A DNA stretch of 64,000 bases from Haematobia irritans (Eukaryota; Arthropoda; Insecta; Diptera; Muscidae), in NCBI RefSeq assembly GCF_050003625.1, contig NC_134400.1:58408066-58472065 (forward strand). The letters run 5' to 3'. How positions within the stretch are numbered: position 1 is the first letter of the stretch; every line of letters starts with the position of its first letter. The notes under the pieces were generated by a model. It ran no database searches, was not told where the DNA came from, and saw nothing but the letters and a program-made list of their open reading frames with translations. Positions 1 to 12,705 of this stretch are shown piece after piece. The position numbers were made by a program, and so were the translations under genes.

Positions 1-596
1 ATGTTTTGTCTAGGATATCATGTAGTCTACTCGGACTTCAGTTCTATACGTTGCTTTACTTTTTCTACATCGATCAAAAATCACTAATAACTAATTTAGT
101 ATGTCGGCTTATCATTTTAAATCCGTTAAAAGAACCACTTCGTTATAGGACAGGGTTGGCCTGTCACAAACTGTGACTTTTGCGACATACATTTGCGACG
201 GTATAATACGTATGTCGCAAAAGTCGTAAACCTACTGTATGAAACCTAATTTTGAATAGAAGAAATCCTGAACATTTTTTAATTTAGTTTGACAGCATTC
301 GCTGTGAGTTTCTGCAGAAATTTGTGAAAGTTTTCCCACGGTCATTAGCGTAGCTAGATAATTTTCCTAGGGGGGGCTATAGCCCCCCTAGCTAAAACTT
401 TATAGACTGAACTTATAGGTTCAACTAATGTTTTATTTCATAAAATTGAATAAAAAAATAGACAGCAAAATAACTCGACAATCAATTTATAATAAAGCAA
501 CTGAAAGTACCCTACGGGGAAATTGGTGCAAATCGCCACTGACGGACCTATCACAGAACTGGTACCTGTGCTCCAGTTAGTTGCAATTTTCACATT

Positions 597-832
597 TACG
601 GCCATTATCATGTAGGTCCGTTAGGCTTTAACTGCCAGTTAACAGAAAGTAAATTGCAAATATCTTCTCTCCAGTTAACTTTAAATGAAAAATTTTCGTC
701 AGTTAAGTTCCTAACTGGCATATGGAATATATATGCAAGGTGACAGCTTCGTCCATAATCCGGTTTAAAAGTTGGTTAGTTAACGGAACACTAACGGAGC
801 TTTTTGAAAATGGGGGTTAGTGAAATAAAATT
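597..832. repeat. About 235-bp MITE, copy 1
   Basis: Imperfect terminal inverted repeats: catgtaggtccgttag at the left against, on the minus strand, cattttcaaaaagctccgttag at the right. The interior contains ctttaactgccagttaaca and ctaactggcatatggaat. A second copy with the same ends and interior lies at 23186-23404. Noncoding. Confidence 0.6.
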
Positions 833-1966
833 ATCAGAATAACCTTTTGTTCGACGTATTTCAAAAGTTTTTTTTCATTTCGGGTTCGATTAGGAGCCCA
901 AATTGAAAGAGATTTCTAAGAGTTTGTCCGAGACTGGTTCCTGAGGACCTGTTTATGGGTTGCTTCTGCTAAATTGTTCCAGGACGTGTCCTTTGGGATG
1001 AGTCCAAGACGTGTCCTAAAATGTAAGTTTACTCCGTCAATGACAAACCCATGTTAAAGTGGACGGTCCCTTCCATACGTTTTGATCAGAACGGGGACTG
1101 GTCCATACACACCAGGGACTAGTCCTGTACCAGTTCTGAGGTTGATCCACTTCCCGTAGGGTAGTTCCACACTTTTCCCACACTGTTAGAAAAATATGTT
1201 TTTCATATGTTTCGATATAAACAAAATGTGTTTCGGGCACAATTTTTAAACACAATATATTTAAGTGCAAACATGTAATGTTCTCAAACTAACACTAAAT
1301 GTTTGGAACACATATGTTAATATGTTAGAATATATTATGTTTGGGGCATGCATGTTTCATAAAAATTATATGTGTGAATGTAAACATATATAAATTTACA
1401 AATTTCGAGTAAACATATATATGTTGTGATATTTTATTCAGAGAGCGAAAAAGAGAGAGAGAGTATACAGAAAGAAATAGAGATAAAAACCGGGAGGGTT
1501 GACGAAAGATATCAAATTAACACAGCGAGAGAATCGAAAGAGAGCAATTTCTGTGAAACCGCTTATATGTTGTTTCGGAAACTGCTTTATGATAAGGCCA
1601 AAAATTTTATACGCTTAAGTCTAAATATTATTTAATTTAAGTCTAAATATTATTTAATTTGTGTATATTATAAAATTATTTATGTATGTTTATACTCGAC
1701 CCCACGTTCTTCCTTTGTTAGAGTTTTTGAATTCCTTCCAAAATATCCAACTTTTATACCAAAACCAGTTTTTTATTACAAAATTGTTATTTTTGCAATA
1801 AAAAAATAATATTTTATCCAAAAGCTCAGTCCATTTCGTTTATATCAAGCACTGTTTCTGACTGTAAATCTTTAATAACCCACATTTCGAAGTTTCATTA
1901 TAAAAATTTAATATAGTATAAATATAAAAGCGTAAATTAAAAAAAAAAAAAAAACAATTGGTGTTT

Positions 1967-2038
1967 GGTCGGAGCAGGGATTGAACCCACGACCCTTTGC
2001 ATGTACGGCAGACATGCTAACCACTGCTCCACGTTGCC
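1967..2038 (-). other. tRNA-like module I of R-A copy 1
   Basis: Read on the minus strand it has a box A-like segment (agcagtggttagcatg), an anticodon-like loop (tttgcatgt in the complementary direction) and a box B-like segment (gggttcaatccc). The acceptor stem does not pair, so this is a decayed tRNA-derived pol III promoter and not a tRNA gene. It is very similar to the head of the SINE at 13817-14169. Confidence 0.6.
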
Positions 2039-2151
2039 AACACATGTATGTTTCTGTTAAATAATGTTATGTTTGCATGGGCTCGTGGGCGCTGCAAACT
2101 ATGCTATATAAATGTAACTTATAACGATAATTGTCTTCTGGTGACTATAAC

Positions 2152-2223
2152 AGCTACGTAGCTCAGTGGTAGTGTGTTGGCTTACAAACTGTATGGTCCT
2201 CGGTTCGATTCTCCGTCCAGGCG
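2152..2223 (+). other. tRNA-like module II of R-A copy 1
   Basis: A box A-like segment (tagctcagtggtagtg), a loop cttacaaac and a box B (ggttcgattc) at tRNA spacing. It faces module I on the other strand about 115 bp away. The same pair is present in each R-A copy, so it belongs to the repeat and is not a host tRNA gene. Confidence 0.6.
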
Positions 2224-3316
2224 AAAGGTAAAATTTAAAAAAATTATAAAATTGAATAATTTCTTCAACATTATTTGTATTACAGAAAAAGGTGCCAAGA
2301 ACTAAAAAACTTCGTGGAAGTGAAAATTATATTAGGGAATGAGCACAATCTTCTTTGGGGAAAATTCTTCCAAGCATATAATATTTTTGGCTCAAAATGC
2401 TTCCAAAAATAGAATATGTTCACATAAAACAAACATATTAATGTTTCGGCAGTATCCAATAATATATGTGCTTCCTGCAAAATATGTTTGGAACATATGT
2501 TAGAGAGGCGATTTTTTTTGAGGGTGCAGCAAAAAATTGGGAGTTGTTCTAAAGGCACAACTTTAAAAGCACTTCCAAAAATGTCTTCACAAAGAAGTTA
2601 ACTATTTTAACTACACGGGAAGTTTTTTTACTTCATTTTTTTATATTTTAATATGTAATTTTTTGTTTTCTTTTTTCAAATAGTTTAAAAAAAGAGTAAG
2701 AATAAATAAAATGGTACAAATTATTCAAATTTTAACACAAAAATGCTAAATCCATTATGGAAAAATCGATAATAGTTGAAAAAATTCGAGGGAAAATGTT
2801 TCAAACAAGCGTTAGAATGCATTAAAAATCATAAAAAAATATAAAAATTATTTATTTGAGAAAATATCCCAAAATTTTTAATTCACATTCAAAACACTGA
2901 ATTCGGATCACACCTTAAGAAGTGATGCAAATTCATTGCAACGGTTGTTGAAATGGACGACATTCGTTCATATTACATTCATCGCTTCTCCGCCAATTTT
3001 GTACCACTTCCAGACCCAAAAAGAACATTTTCTACAACAACCCAAGTAATTCGATTGTGCATGAAAGTCTTTAGTGGAACTTTGTGCGTTGTACGAGTAT
3101 ATACTTGTTTAATTTTTATAAAAATGTAAAATCGTAAATAGGTTTTCAAATTCTGGGGGGGGCTAAAATTTTTCTGGGGGGGTCTAAGCCCCCTCCCCAG
3201 AGGCCTTCCTACGCTTATGCCCACGGTCAAGCCTATTTTCTTAGGTGGTATCGAAATTCCCGTTGGTGAGTGTGCAAAATACCTTGGGGTTATATTGGAC
3301 AGGAGACTGAACTTAA

Positions 3317-3559
3317 CCCTCTAATGCCCAAGCCCGCCTTTAGGCGGCCTTCATTTAATAAGGACGCTTTTAGTAGAACACACCTTAAGACAACAAAAAT
3401 GGGCAAAATGAAAAGAAAACTTATTTGAAACTATTCAAGAGGCTTTGCAGCATATGCTGAATTTTAGCATATAAACTTTTCTTGCTTAGTTCTCTTGCTG
3501 TTGTGCCGTTAACATTGAAAATTTAATCAGCTGGCAAAAAAATTTGGGACATTAGAGGG
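3317..3559. mobile_element. TTAA-flanked MITE (piggyBac-like), copy 1
   Basis: Ends ccctctaatgccc and, inverted, ccctctaatgtccc. The target duplication TTAA is at 3313-3316 and 3560-3563. It sits in the LINE relic; removing the element plus one TTAA restores the frame RRLNLKLRK. CCC ends with a TTAA duplication are characteristic of piggyBac transposons. No coding capacity. Two further copies are at 21394-21623 and 35978-36209. Confidence 0.75.
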
Positions 3560-3640
3560 TTAAAGCTAAGAAAGGTTGAGAAAATCCACGGTACTCTTGC
3601 AAAATGCAATAGGGAAAATGTGGGGACTAAAACCGAAAAT

Positions 3641-5304
3641 TGTGGACATTCCTAAGAATTTAAACTTCTTCGCACATACCATCGTCTTGGATATCATCGA
3701 ATTCGCTGCCTACCTGACGCAACTAAAGTATTTTGAGTTTGCGACTTTTGTTACTTTTTCTACATTTACGACGCGTATGTGACATTTACGACGTTTACAA
3801 CTTTGCGACAGTCGCAAACCTAAAAAAGTTTGATACAGACCATCTCTGTTATAGGAGACTAAACCAAATTGTTATATATGTACATTTGTTTGCGAAATGT
3901 TTTGGTAAAATATTTTTACTGCTTGTTCGTGGAATTTTCTTTCGCCTCGAGATGAACGATTCGTAAAAAATCCCATATTGATATCTCGAAAACCAGAGTC
4001 TATGACAAATTTCAGGATTTTCTAGCACATGTAACATATCTAAAGTTATTTTAATTTCAATCTAGACGAACGATTCGTCTCGAGTCGATTTTGTGTTTCA
4101 TGAACAGGCATATTAACTGTAGTGTTTTTCATAATAACAAAACTCATATCTTAATTTGTTAAGCAAAAAAAAAAAAATCAGCTATTGTTTAATTCAACGA
4201 TACACAATCCTTGGAGCCATGAATAGATTCATTATTGTTTTATTTAATTCTAGTCCCAGAAAAATTCATAACAGCAGAAATTTTATCAAATATTCTTTTA
4301 GACAGGACCTTTATTGTTGAACATAATACCACTATTACATTTTTGCAGTATTTTGCATTTTTGTATATCTTATAGACTCCATCATCTGCATCACAATATT
4401 ATTTCACTATTTACACTTTTTGGAGTTGTTTTTGCCAACAGCGTGCTATCAGCGTGAACGCGCTCAAAACTTAACCGCACCGATTTATTCGGGATATCTT
4501 TAGAAATTTACTAGAATGACGCTCTAGAACGCACAGTTGAAACGATAAACACCGAATGATCCCCACTACTGGCCTGTCTCACATTTCAACAACTTTTCAA
4601 TTTACACCCCAAACAGACATCACACAAAAAACTAATTTAGTAGATCCCATTCAATTGAGGTCATAAAACATTCACCCGCATCAGTTGTGATTTAAATAAA
4701 AGACTAGTGATCGTCATTTACTTAGGATTATATTGTGATACAGTACAGTATGGTCTCTTTAAACCCGATTATTTATCGTAGCTAATTTAAAAAAATCAAT
4801 TTGATACATTAGCAAGTTGTGTGACCAAAATAGTATCAACGTTTTTGAAATTTTAACTAATAATCACAGCGTTGGCAGATGTAATGTTTTCTACGCTTAT
4901 GCATCAGAGATGGGAAAATTATAAAATATTATGAGATACAAAAATACAATTTTTTAATTAATACTATAGATATATTGTATTTATGAGAGCATGTATCATT
5001 ACAATTTAAAGCGTTCAAAGTTTGCTGAGGAGTGTGGAATGGATAACATTTATGGCGATTTCGATTGGGAAAAATGATGCAACATTCTCGAATTTGATTG
5101 CAAAATATAAAGGACACTGTCATAGGTTTTGGGTCCTGTATCCCTTACAAAATTATGAATGAACAATAACTTTGAAATGAGAGTCTCATTTGGGCAAAAA
5201 TACAATAAGGTTGTGTAACATCAAGGCAACATGTGAAACGAAATCGCCCTTAGTGGCACGATTAAAAAAGATGAAATCGATTTAAATATAACGATGACAC
5301 AGTC
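3641..5304. other. Intergenic or intronic AT-rich stretch without recognised gene
   Basis: It contains a block with repeated gcgac/tttacgacg words (3735-3815) resembling 175-235 near the start of the window, which suggests another old repeat. The rest is AT-rich with no coding signal that I can support. Confidence 0.5.
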
Positions 5305-6282
5305 CACACGGATGAAAAAGACTGTTTTTCATATGTTTGGCTATAAACATTATATGTTTGGAACACAAATTGTTAAACACAATATTTTTGAGTGCAAGCA
5401 TATAATGTTCATAAACTAGCATAACATGTTTGAGACATATATGTTAAAATGTTAGAACATATTATGTTTGGGACATAAAATGTTTGTAAATATAATATGC
5501 TTGGATGCAAACATATATTAATTTAGAAATAGCCTATAAACATATATGTGTTTAGTAGCTTGGAGCGCTATTTAACAGGAAGCGATATTGAATTAAGTTG
5601 GTGGTTGTTGCTTGTTATTACAAAATTAACATTTTATTTTTCCTTGGGCAATTGATCAGCTACTTCTTTGATCCTTACAAACTGTGTGGTCCGCTGTTCG
5701 AATCCCCGTCCGGCAAAAGGTAAAATTAAAATAAAAAAATCATAAAATTGAATAATTTCTTCTACAATGTTTGTATTACAGAAAAAGGTTCTAAGAACTA
5801 AAAAATCTCGTGGAAGTGAGAAAGATGTGGGGGAATATACAATTGGGCAGAAACAAAATTTTGAGCATTCAGGTCGAAAACCTATGTTGTTAGCACCTAT
5901 ATTACTTGTTTATTTTCATAATTCATTATGATTGTAAATATATAAATAAATAAATAAAATTTTGAGCAAAATATTGTTTGGGAGAATTTTTTTTAAGCAT
6001 ATAATATTTTTGGGTGCAAAATGCTTCCAAACATATTATATGTTCACATAATAACATATAGTTTTTTGGAAGACAACATTATTGAATTTGGATGCAAAAA
6101 TACAAAATGTTTGGAACTTAGACTACCCAAACATATATTGTTTAGACCAATATGCTTTCAAACATATTATATATTGGAAGAGATCAAACATATAAATGTT
6201 TGGGCAATACCTAAAAATGTATATGCTTGAAGCTAAATATGTTTGGGAGTATATGTTACAGAAGCGATTTTTTGTGAGGGTG
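5305..6282 (+). mobile_element. R-A-related repeat, diverged copy
   Basis: Starts cacggatgaaaaagactg, ends gcgattttttgtgagggtg and is flanked by CA. It shares the catatgtttgg words of R-A and a remnant of tRNA-like module II around 5655-5715 (cttacaaactgtgtgg, then a box B-like gttcgaatcccc). Module I is missing. It is probably a separate subfamily of the same element. Confidence 0.55.
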
Positions 6283-6378
6283 CATACTTTTAATCAACAA
6301 TTAATCATGAAAACACATAGCTTTACCTTTTGGTAGTTCATATCAGACAACATTTAATATACAACAAATCTTTGCCTA

Positions 6379-7714
6379 CACTGTTAGAAAAATATGTTTT
6401 TCATATGTTTCGATATAAATAAAATGTGTTTCGGGCACAATTTTTAAACACCATATATTTAAGTGCAAACATGTAATGTTCTCAAACTAACACTAAATGT
6501 TTGGAACACATATGTTAATATGTTAGAATATATTATGTTTGGGGCATGCATGTTTCATAAAAATTATATGTGTGAATGTAAACATATATACATTTACAAA
6601 TTTCGAGTAAACATATATATGTTGTGATATTTTATTCAGAGAGCGACAGAGAGAGAGAGTATAGAGAAAGAAATAGAGATAAAAACCGGGAGGGTCGACG
6701 AAAGATATCAAATTAACACAGCGAGAGAATCAAAAGAGAGCAATTTCTGTGAAACCGCTTATATGTTGTTTCGGAAACTGCTTTATGATAAGGCCAAAAA
6801 TTGTATATGCTTAAGTCTAAATATTATTTAATTTAAGCCTAATTATTATTTAATTTGTGTATATTATAAAATTATTTATGTATGTTTATACTCGACCCCA
6901 CGTTCTTCCTTTGTTAGAGTTTTTGAATTCCTTCCAAAATTTCAAACTTTTATACCAAAACCAGTTTTTTATTACAAAATTGTTATTTTTGCAATAAAAA
7001 ATAATATCTTAGCCAAAAGCTCAGTCCATTTCGTTTATATCAAGCACTGTTTCTGACTGTAAATCTTTAATAACCCACATTTCGAAGTTTCATTATAAAA
7101 ATTTAATATAGTATAAATATAAATGTGTAAATTAAAAAAAAAAAATGGTGTTTGGTCGGAGCAGGGATTGAACCCACGACCCTTTGCATGTACGGCAGAC
7201 ATGCTAACCACTGCTCCACGTTGCCAACACATGTATGTTTCTGTTAAATAATGTTATGTTTGCATGGGCTCGTGGGCGCTGCAAACTATACTATATAAAT
7301 GTAACTTATAACGATAATTGTCTACTGGTGACTATAACAGCTACGTAGCTCAGTGGTAGTGTGTTGGCTTACAAACTGTATGGTCCTCGGTTCGATTCTC
7401 CGTCCAGGCGAAAGGTAAAATTTAAAAAAAATTATAAAATTGAATAATTTCTTCAACATTATTTGTATTACAGAAAAAGGTGCCAAGAACTAAAAAATTT
7501 CGTGGAAGTGAAAATTATGTTAGGGAATGAGCACAATCTTCTTTGGGGAAAATTCTTCCAAGCATATAATATTTTTGGGCTCAAAATGCTTCCAAACATA
7601 TTATATGTTCACATAAAACAAACATATTAATGTTTCGGCAGTATCCAATAATATATGTGCTTCCTGCAAAATATGTTTGGAACATATGTTAGAGAGGCGA
7701 TTTTTTTGAGGGTG
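6379..7714 (+). mobile_element. Repeat R-A, copy 2
   Basis: A 1336-bp copy nearly identical to the one at 1181-2526, flanked by TA on both sides (6377-6378, 7715-7716). It carries both tRNA-like modules: module I on the minus strand at 7154-7225 and module II on the plus strand at 7340-7410. The close similarity of the two copies points to fairly recent amplification. Noncoding. Confidence 0.8.
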
Positions 7715-7716
7715 TA

Positions 7717-8267
7717 TGAAGTTTCTTATAAAAATAGTACCATGAATGTACTAAAAAAATTACTATAGTACTGCACCTTCCTTTCTCCATTCCGACTAAA
7801 AATTTGATTATCTTTTGAAAATATAGCACCAACATTTTTTAGATGCAGTTCTGCTTCTGTTATCTGTGATGATCGGTCAAGACTGAGTTGTGAAAAATTC
7901 ATACAAAATGTAATTTTATATTTTATTTATTAGAATGTTATGGAAGAAAATAACAATGTAGTCGAATCTCACCAGATTACCATATCCTCATCCGAAACAG
8001 CTTTCTTGTATTTAGTTTTGGCTTAATTTTTATTTTTCCACAACATCATATGACAATTACTCTGAAAAAAATATTGCCGTGAGGCCAAAGATTTCTTAAA
8101 CATTTGTGAAATCGTCTTTAACTTTGTTGCACCTTAACTACAAAGCAAAATGGCATTTGGAAATAGGAGTTTTTTTAAACACTTTTTTTAAGACTGTTTT
8201 ACTTGAAACCTAGAAAACATTCTACTTGAAGTCGAGTTCGAATTTGGAAATTTAAGTTGTCGTTCAC
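7717..8267. repeat. Diverged R-B repeat fragment
   Basis: About 8055-8265 resembles the R-B repeat at 63294-63833 (words ctgaaaaaaatattg, tgaggccaaagatttc, cttgaagtcgagttcgaat). The part 7717-8050 is AT-rich sequence with nothing recognised. Confidence 0.5.
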
Positions 8268-9106
8268 ACTAAAAAAAGTGAACCCCCTATTTCATTAAAG
8301 CCAGTTTAACTTTATTTTAGTTCATGGAATTATTATGTTTGGAGAAAGTTTCCTTTATCCTAATATTTTTTTTGCTTACACGTTAGTTGAATGAACTAAA
8401 ACACGGGAAAAATTATACACAAATGAATCATAAAGATTTACTAAATATGTACTCGTAGTTCATAATTTCTTCAATTTTATTCATTATGTCTTTAAATTTT
8501 ACTACAAATGCACCCATCTTGCTTCGTATGACACTAAAGACGTTCTTGCAATTTTGAAGTCCAAGTTTTTCCTTCAAACTACAAAATTTTCTTAACCAAT
8601 TGAAAAAAATTATTTATGTCTAATAAATTTTCTTGAATTTGTCGAAAAATATTTACTTAGTTTTGTGATATCGGTTTGTAATAGCGTTAAGCGTTTGCAA
8701 TACACACCCTCAAAAAAATCGCTTCTCTAACATATGTTCCAAACATATTTTGCAGGAAGCACATATATTATTGGATACTGCCGAAACATTAATATATTTG
8801 TTTTATGTGAACATATTATATGTTTGGAAGTATTTTGAGCCCAAAAATATTATTTTCCCCAAAGAAGATTGTGCTCATTCCCACACATAATTTTCACTTC
8901 CACGAAATTTTTTAGTTCTTGGCACCTTTTTCTATAATACAAATAATGTTAAAGAAATTATTCAATTTTATAAATTTTACCTTTCGCCTGGACGGAGAAC
9001 AGTTTGTACACCAACACACTATCCACTGGGCTACGTAGCTGTTATGGTCACCAATAGACAATTATATTTACAAGTTATATTTATATAGCATAGTCTGCGG
9101 CGACGG

Positions 9107-10365
9107 CCTGACACAGAGATGGCGTCGCTAGTATTAAATGCATATTATTTTTATACCTTCAAATGATTCGTGTCAAAATTTGACGTCTGTAAGTCAATTA
9201 GTTTGTGAGATAGAGCGTCTTTTGTGAAGCAACTTTTGTTATTGTGAAAAAATGGAAAAGAGGAATTTCGTGTTTTGACCAAATACTGTTTTCTGAAGGA
9301 AAAAAATACGGTGGAAGCAAAAACTTGGCTCGATAATGAGTTTCCGGACTCTGCCCCAGGGAAATCAACAATAATTGATTGGTATGCAAAAATACAAGCG
9401 TGGTGAAATGAGCACGGAGGACGGTGAACGCAGTGGACGCCCGAAAGAGGTGGTTACCGACGAAAACATCAAAAAAATCCACAAAATGATTTTGAATGAC
9501 CGTAAAATGAAGTTGATCGAGATAGCAGAGGCCTTAAAGATATCAAAGAAACGTGTTGGTCATATCATTCATCAATATTTGGATATGCGGAAGCTCTGTG
9601 CAAAATGGGTGCCGCGCGAGCTCACATTTGACCAAAAACAACATCGTATTGATGATTCTGAGCGGTGTTTGCAGCTGTTAACTCGTAATACACCCGAGTT
9701 TTTCGTCGATATGTGACAATGGATGAAACATGGCTCCATCACTACACTCCTGAGTCCAATCGACAGTCTGCTGAGTGGACAGCGACCAGTGAACCGTCTC
9801 CGAAGCGTGGAAAGACTCAAAAGTCCGCTGGCAAAGTAATGGCCTCTGTTTTTTTGGGATGCGCATGGAATAATTTTTATCGATTATCTTGAGAAGGGAA
9901 AAACCATCAACAGTGACTATTATATGGCATTATTGGCTCGTTTGAAGGTCGAAATCGCGGCAAAACGGCCCCATATGAAGAAGAAAAAAGTGTTGTTCCA
10001 CCAAGACAACGCACCGTGCCACAAGTCGTTGAGAACGATGGCAAAAATTCATGAATTGGGCTTCGAATTGCTTCACCACCCACCGTATTCTCCTGATCTG
10101 GCCCCCAGCGACTTTTTCTTGTTCTCAGACCTCAAAAGGATGCTCGCTGGGAAAAAAATTGGCTGCAATGAAAAGGTGATCGCCGAAACTGAGGCCTATT
10201 TTGAGGCAAAACCGAAGGAGTACTACCAAAATGGTATCAAAAAATTGGAAGGTCGTTATAATCGTTGTATCGCTCTTGAAGGGAACCATGTTGAATAATA
10301 AAAATGAATTTTGACAAAAAAATGTGTTTTTCTTTGCTAGACCGGGGACTTATCAGCCAACCTGT
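9107..10365 (+). mobile_element. Himar1-like mariner (irritans subfamily), 5' end deleted
   Basis: The right terminal repeat (gaccggggacttatcagcca, then acctgt) ends at 10365 and is followed by TA. The left end starts inside the element at about 9107 (ctgacacagagatggcg), so the roughly 27-bp left terminal repeat is missing. The flanking R-A sequence lacks about 45 bp there as well, which indicates a small deletion across the left junction after insertion. It cannot transpose. Confidence 0.9.
9252..10298 (+). pseudogene. Mariner transposase, frameshifted
   Basis: The frame begins ATGGAAAAG at 9252 and is broken at least four times: early (one base short, near 9262), near 9388 (one extra A), near 9708 (one base short, giving an early stop after PEFFVDM) and near 9850 (one extra T). 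The pieces match Himar1-type transposase throughout: WLDNEFPDSAPG, the paired-like helix-turn-helix region (KISKKRVGHIIHQYLDMRK), MDETW (first Asp), HQDNAPCHKS (second Asp) and YSPDLAPSDFF (third Asp; DD34D). The full-length product would be about 348 residues. It is not functional as read. Confidence 0.9.
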
Positions 10366-10929
10366 TACATTTGTTTGCCACGTGGAGCAATGGTTAGCAT
10401 GTCCGCTTTGCATGCAAAGGGTCGTGGGTTCAATCCCTGCTCCGACCTAACACCATTTTTGTAATTTTTAATTTATACATTTATATTTATACTATATTAA
10501 ATTTTTATAATGAAACTTCGAAATGTGGGTTATTAAAGATTTACATTCAGAAACAGTGCTTGATATAAACGAAATGTACTGAGCTGTTGGATAAAATATT
10601 ATTTTTTTTTGCAAAAATAACAATTTTGTATCAAAAAACCGTTTTTGGTATAAAAGTTTGAAATTTTGGAAGGAATTCAAAAACTCTAACAAAAGAAGAA
10701 CGAGTATAAACATACATAAATAATTTTAGAATATACACATACATTTTTTAGGCGTCAACAGTTTTTTACTAGCATTTAACACCATTTTAAATGCTTTTAA
10801 AACTTATCGTGTTGTGTACTTAATTTCATTTTTACCTTTAAAGCCGGTATTAAGTAGGCATTATCGCTCTAAAATTACCCTGGTTTTACTTTTCTTTAAT
10901 AATTCATTTTAAAGAAAATAAACTTTATA

Positions 10930-12705
10930 CACCCTCAAAAAAAATCGCTTCTTTAACATATGTTCCAAACATATTTTGCAGGAAGCACATATATTATTGC
11001 ATACTGCCGAAACATTAATATGTTTGTTTTATGTGAACATATTATATGTTTGGAAGCATTTTGAGCCAAAAATATTATATGCTTGGAAGAATTTTTCCCA
11101 AACACGATTGTGCTCATTCCCTAACATACTCGTAATTTTCACTTCCACGAAATTTTTTAGTTATTGGCACCTTTCTCTGTAATACAAATAATGTTGAAGA
11201 AATTATTCACTTTTATAATTTTTTTAAATTTTACCTTTCGCCTGCACGGAGAATCGAACCGAGGACCATACAGTTTGTAAGCCAACACACTATCCACTGG
11301 GCTACGTAGCTGTTATAGTCACCAGTAGATAATTATCGTTTTAAGTTACATTTATATAGCATAGTTTGCAGCGCCCACGAGCCCATGCAAACATAACATT
11401 ATTTAACAGAAACATACATTTGTTTGCCACGTGGAGCAGTGGTTAGCATGTCTGCCTTGCATGCAAAGGGTCGTGGGTTCAATCCCTGCTCCGACCGAAC
11501 ATTTTTTTTTGTTTTTTTTTTTTTTTTTTTTTAATTTACACATTTATATTTATACTATATTAATATATTTTTTTATAGTCAGTAACAGTGCTTGATATAA
11601 ACGAAATTGAATGATTTTTGGATAAAATATTATTTTTTATTGCAAAAATAACAATCTTGTAATAAAAAACTGTTTTTGTACAAAACTTTAAAATTTGGAA
11701 GGAATTCAAAAACTAACAAAAGAAGAACGTGGAGTCGAGTATAAACATACATACATAATTTTATAATATAAACATAAATTTATTTAGGAGTGAAGAGTTT
11801 TTTACTAGCATTTAACACCATCGCTCTAAAATTCCTTTTATTTTTCTTTAATAATTCATTTTAAAGAAAATAAACTTTTTATATTGTTTTGGCTGTAAAA
11901 GTCGAACTTAATGCCCGCTTTTATATTTGATGGTGTCCGTCAACTCCTCGTGGACTACTTTTTAATAAAGAGAAACTAAACTTTGTTTTTTTTTTTACAT
12001 TTTACTGTGTAATTTTTCACTATTTCCTCCTTATTTCATTTTACCGTCCCAACTCTAAAAAGAGTATAGTGCCCTTTCGTTATTTTTATGAAGACCCCTG
12101 ATTTCTTTTAACGAACCAAGAAAAAAAATAATGCCAAAATGATAAACAAAACACATGTCCACACATGCATAAAATGCTGCTCTCAAGGTGAAAACATAAG
12201 CTGTTTGTTTTTCAAATGTCTATTCTCTTGGTTCAGAATGTATATTCTCTTTATTCAAATTAAATAATATTTAGACTTAAACATATCAAATTTTTGGCCT
12301 TATCATAAAACAGTTTTCCGAAACAACATACAAGCGGTTTCACAGAAATTGTTCTCTTTTGACTCTTTTGCTGTGTTATATTGATATCTTTCGTCAACTC
12401 TCCCGGTTTCCATCTCTATTTCTCTCTATACTCTCTCTGTCGCTTTGAATAAAATATCACAACATATGTATGTTTAGTTGAAATTTGTAAATTTATATAT
12501 GTTTGTATTCACACATATGATTTTTATGAAACATTCATGCCCCAAACATAATATATTCTAACATATTAACATAGATGTCCCAAACATTTAGTGTTAGTTT
12601 AGGAAAATTACATGTTCGCACTTAAATATATTGTGGTTTAAAATCGTGCCCGAAACACATTTTGTTTATATCGGAACATATGAAAAACATATTTTTCTAA
12701 CAGTG
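10930..12705 (-). mobile_element. Repeat R-A, inner long copy
   Basis: Flanked by TA (10928-10929 and 12706-12707), this 1776-bp copy is inserted in the outer R-A. Compared with the copies at 1181 and 6379 it has about 430 extra bases (11770-12250: gtcgaacttaatgcccgc, gtcaactcctcgtggac, aataaagagaaac), so R-A exists in a long and a short form. Module I is at 11426-11497 (plus) and module II at 11239-11310 (minus). No protein. Confidence 0.7.

Larger units (their letters stand above)
1181..2526 (+). mobile_element. Repeat R-A, copy 1 (nonautonomous, CACTG terminus)
   Basis: A 1346-bp copy beginning cactgttagaaaaatatg and ending gcgattttttttgagggtg, flanked on both sides by CA. The same ends recur at 6379-7714 and, inverted, at 10930-12705, 36318-38021 and (interrupted) 8703-13680. 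The interior has many aacatatgt/catatgttt words, a gagaga run, and two convergent tRNA-like modules. No protein is encoded; the short open frames inside are chance. Confidence 0.75.
345..3219. mobile_element. 2.9 kb DNA element with 10-bp target duplication, inside a LINE relic
   Basis: The 10-mer cccacggtca occurs immediately outside both ends (335-344 and 3220-3229), and the sequence on the two sides reads as one uninterrupted reverse-transcriptase frame when the insert is removed. The termini are inverted versions of each other: tagcgtag at the left and, read on the minus strand, taagcgtag at the right. Both are followed by G-rich runs (352-385 and 3155-3205). No transposase was found. The element itself contains a MITE (597-832) and an R-A copy (1181-2526). 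The section 2590-3040 has an inverted, diverged copy at about 21230-21990. The superfamily is not assigned; a hAT-like or similar cut-and-paste element is possible. Confidence 0.6.
285..3640 (+). pseudogene. Non-LTR retrotransposon reverse-transcriptase relic, split by two insertions
   Basis: After removing the insertions at 345-3229 (element plus one target repeat) and 3317-3563 (TTAA MITE plus one TTAA), the sequence reads in one frame through ESFPTVKPIFLGGIEIPVG, ECAKYLGVILDRRLNLKLRK and KIHGTLAKCNR, then a frameshift before MWGLKPKIV. This matches the C-terminal part of Jockey/R1-like reverse transcriptases (the AKYLGVILD and WGL.PKIV motifs). It is a short decayed fragment without ends; the upstream RT core is absent. 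Confidence 0.6.

Noticed and set aside
1967..2223. Two tRNA genes
   Set aside because: Acceptor stems do not pair and the pair recurs in every R-A copy, so they are tRNA-derived parts of a repeat.
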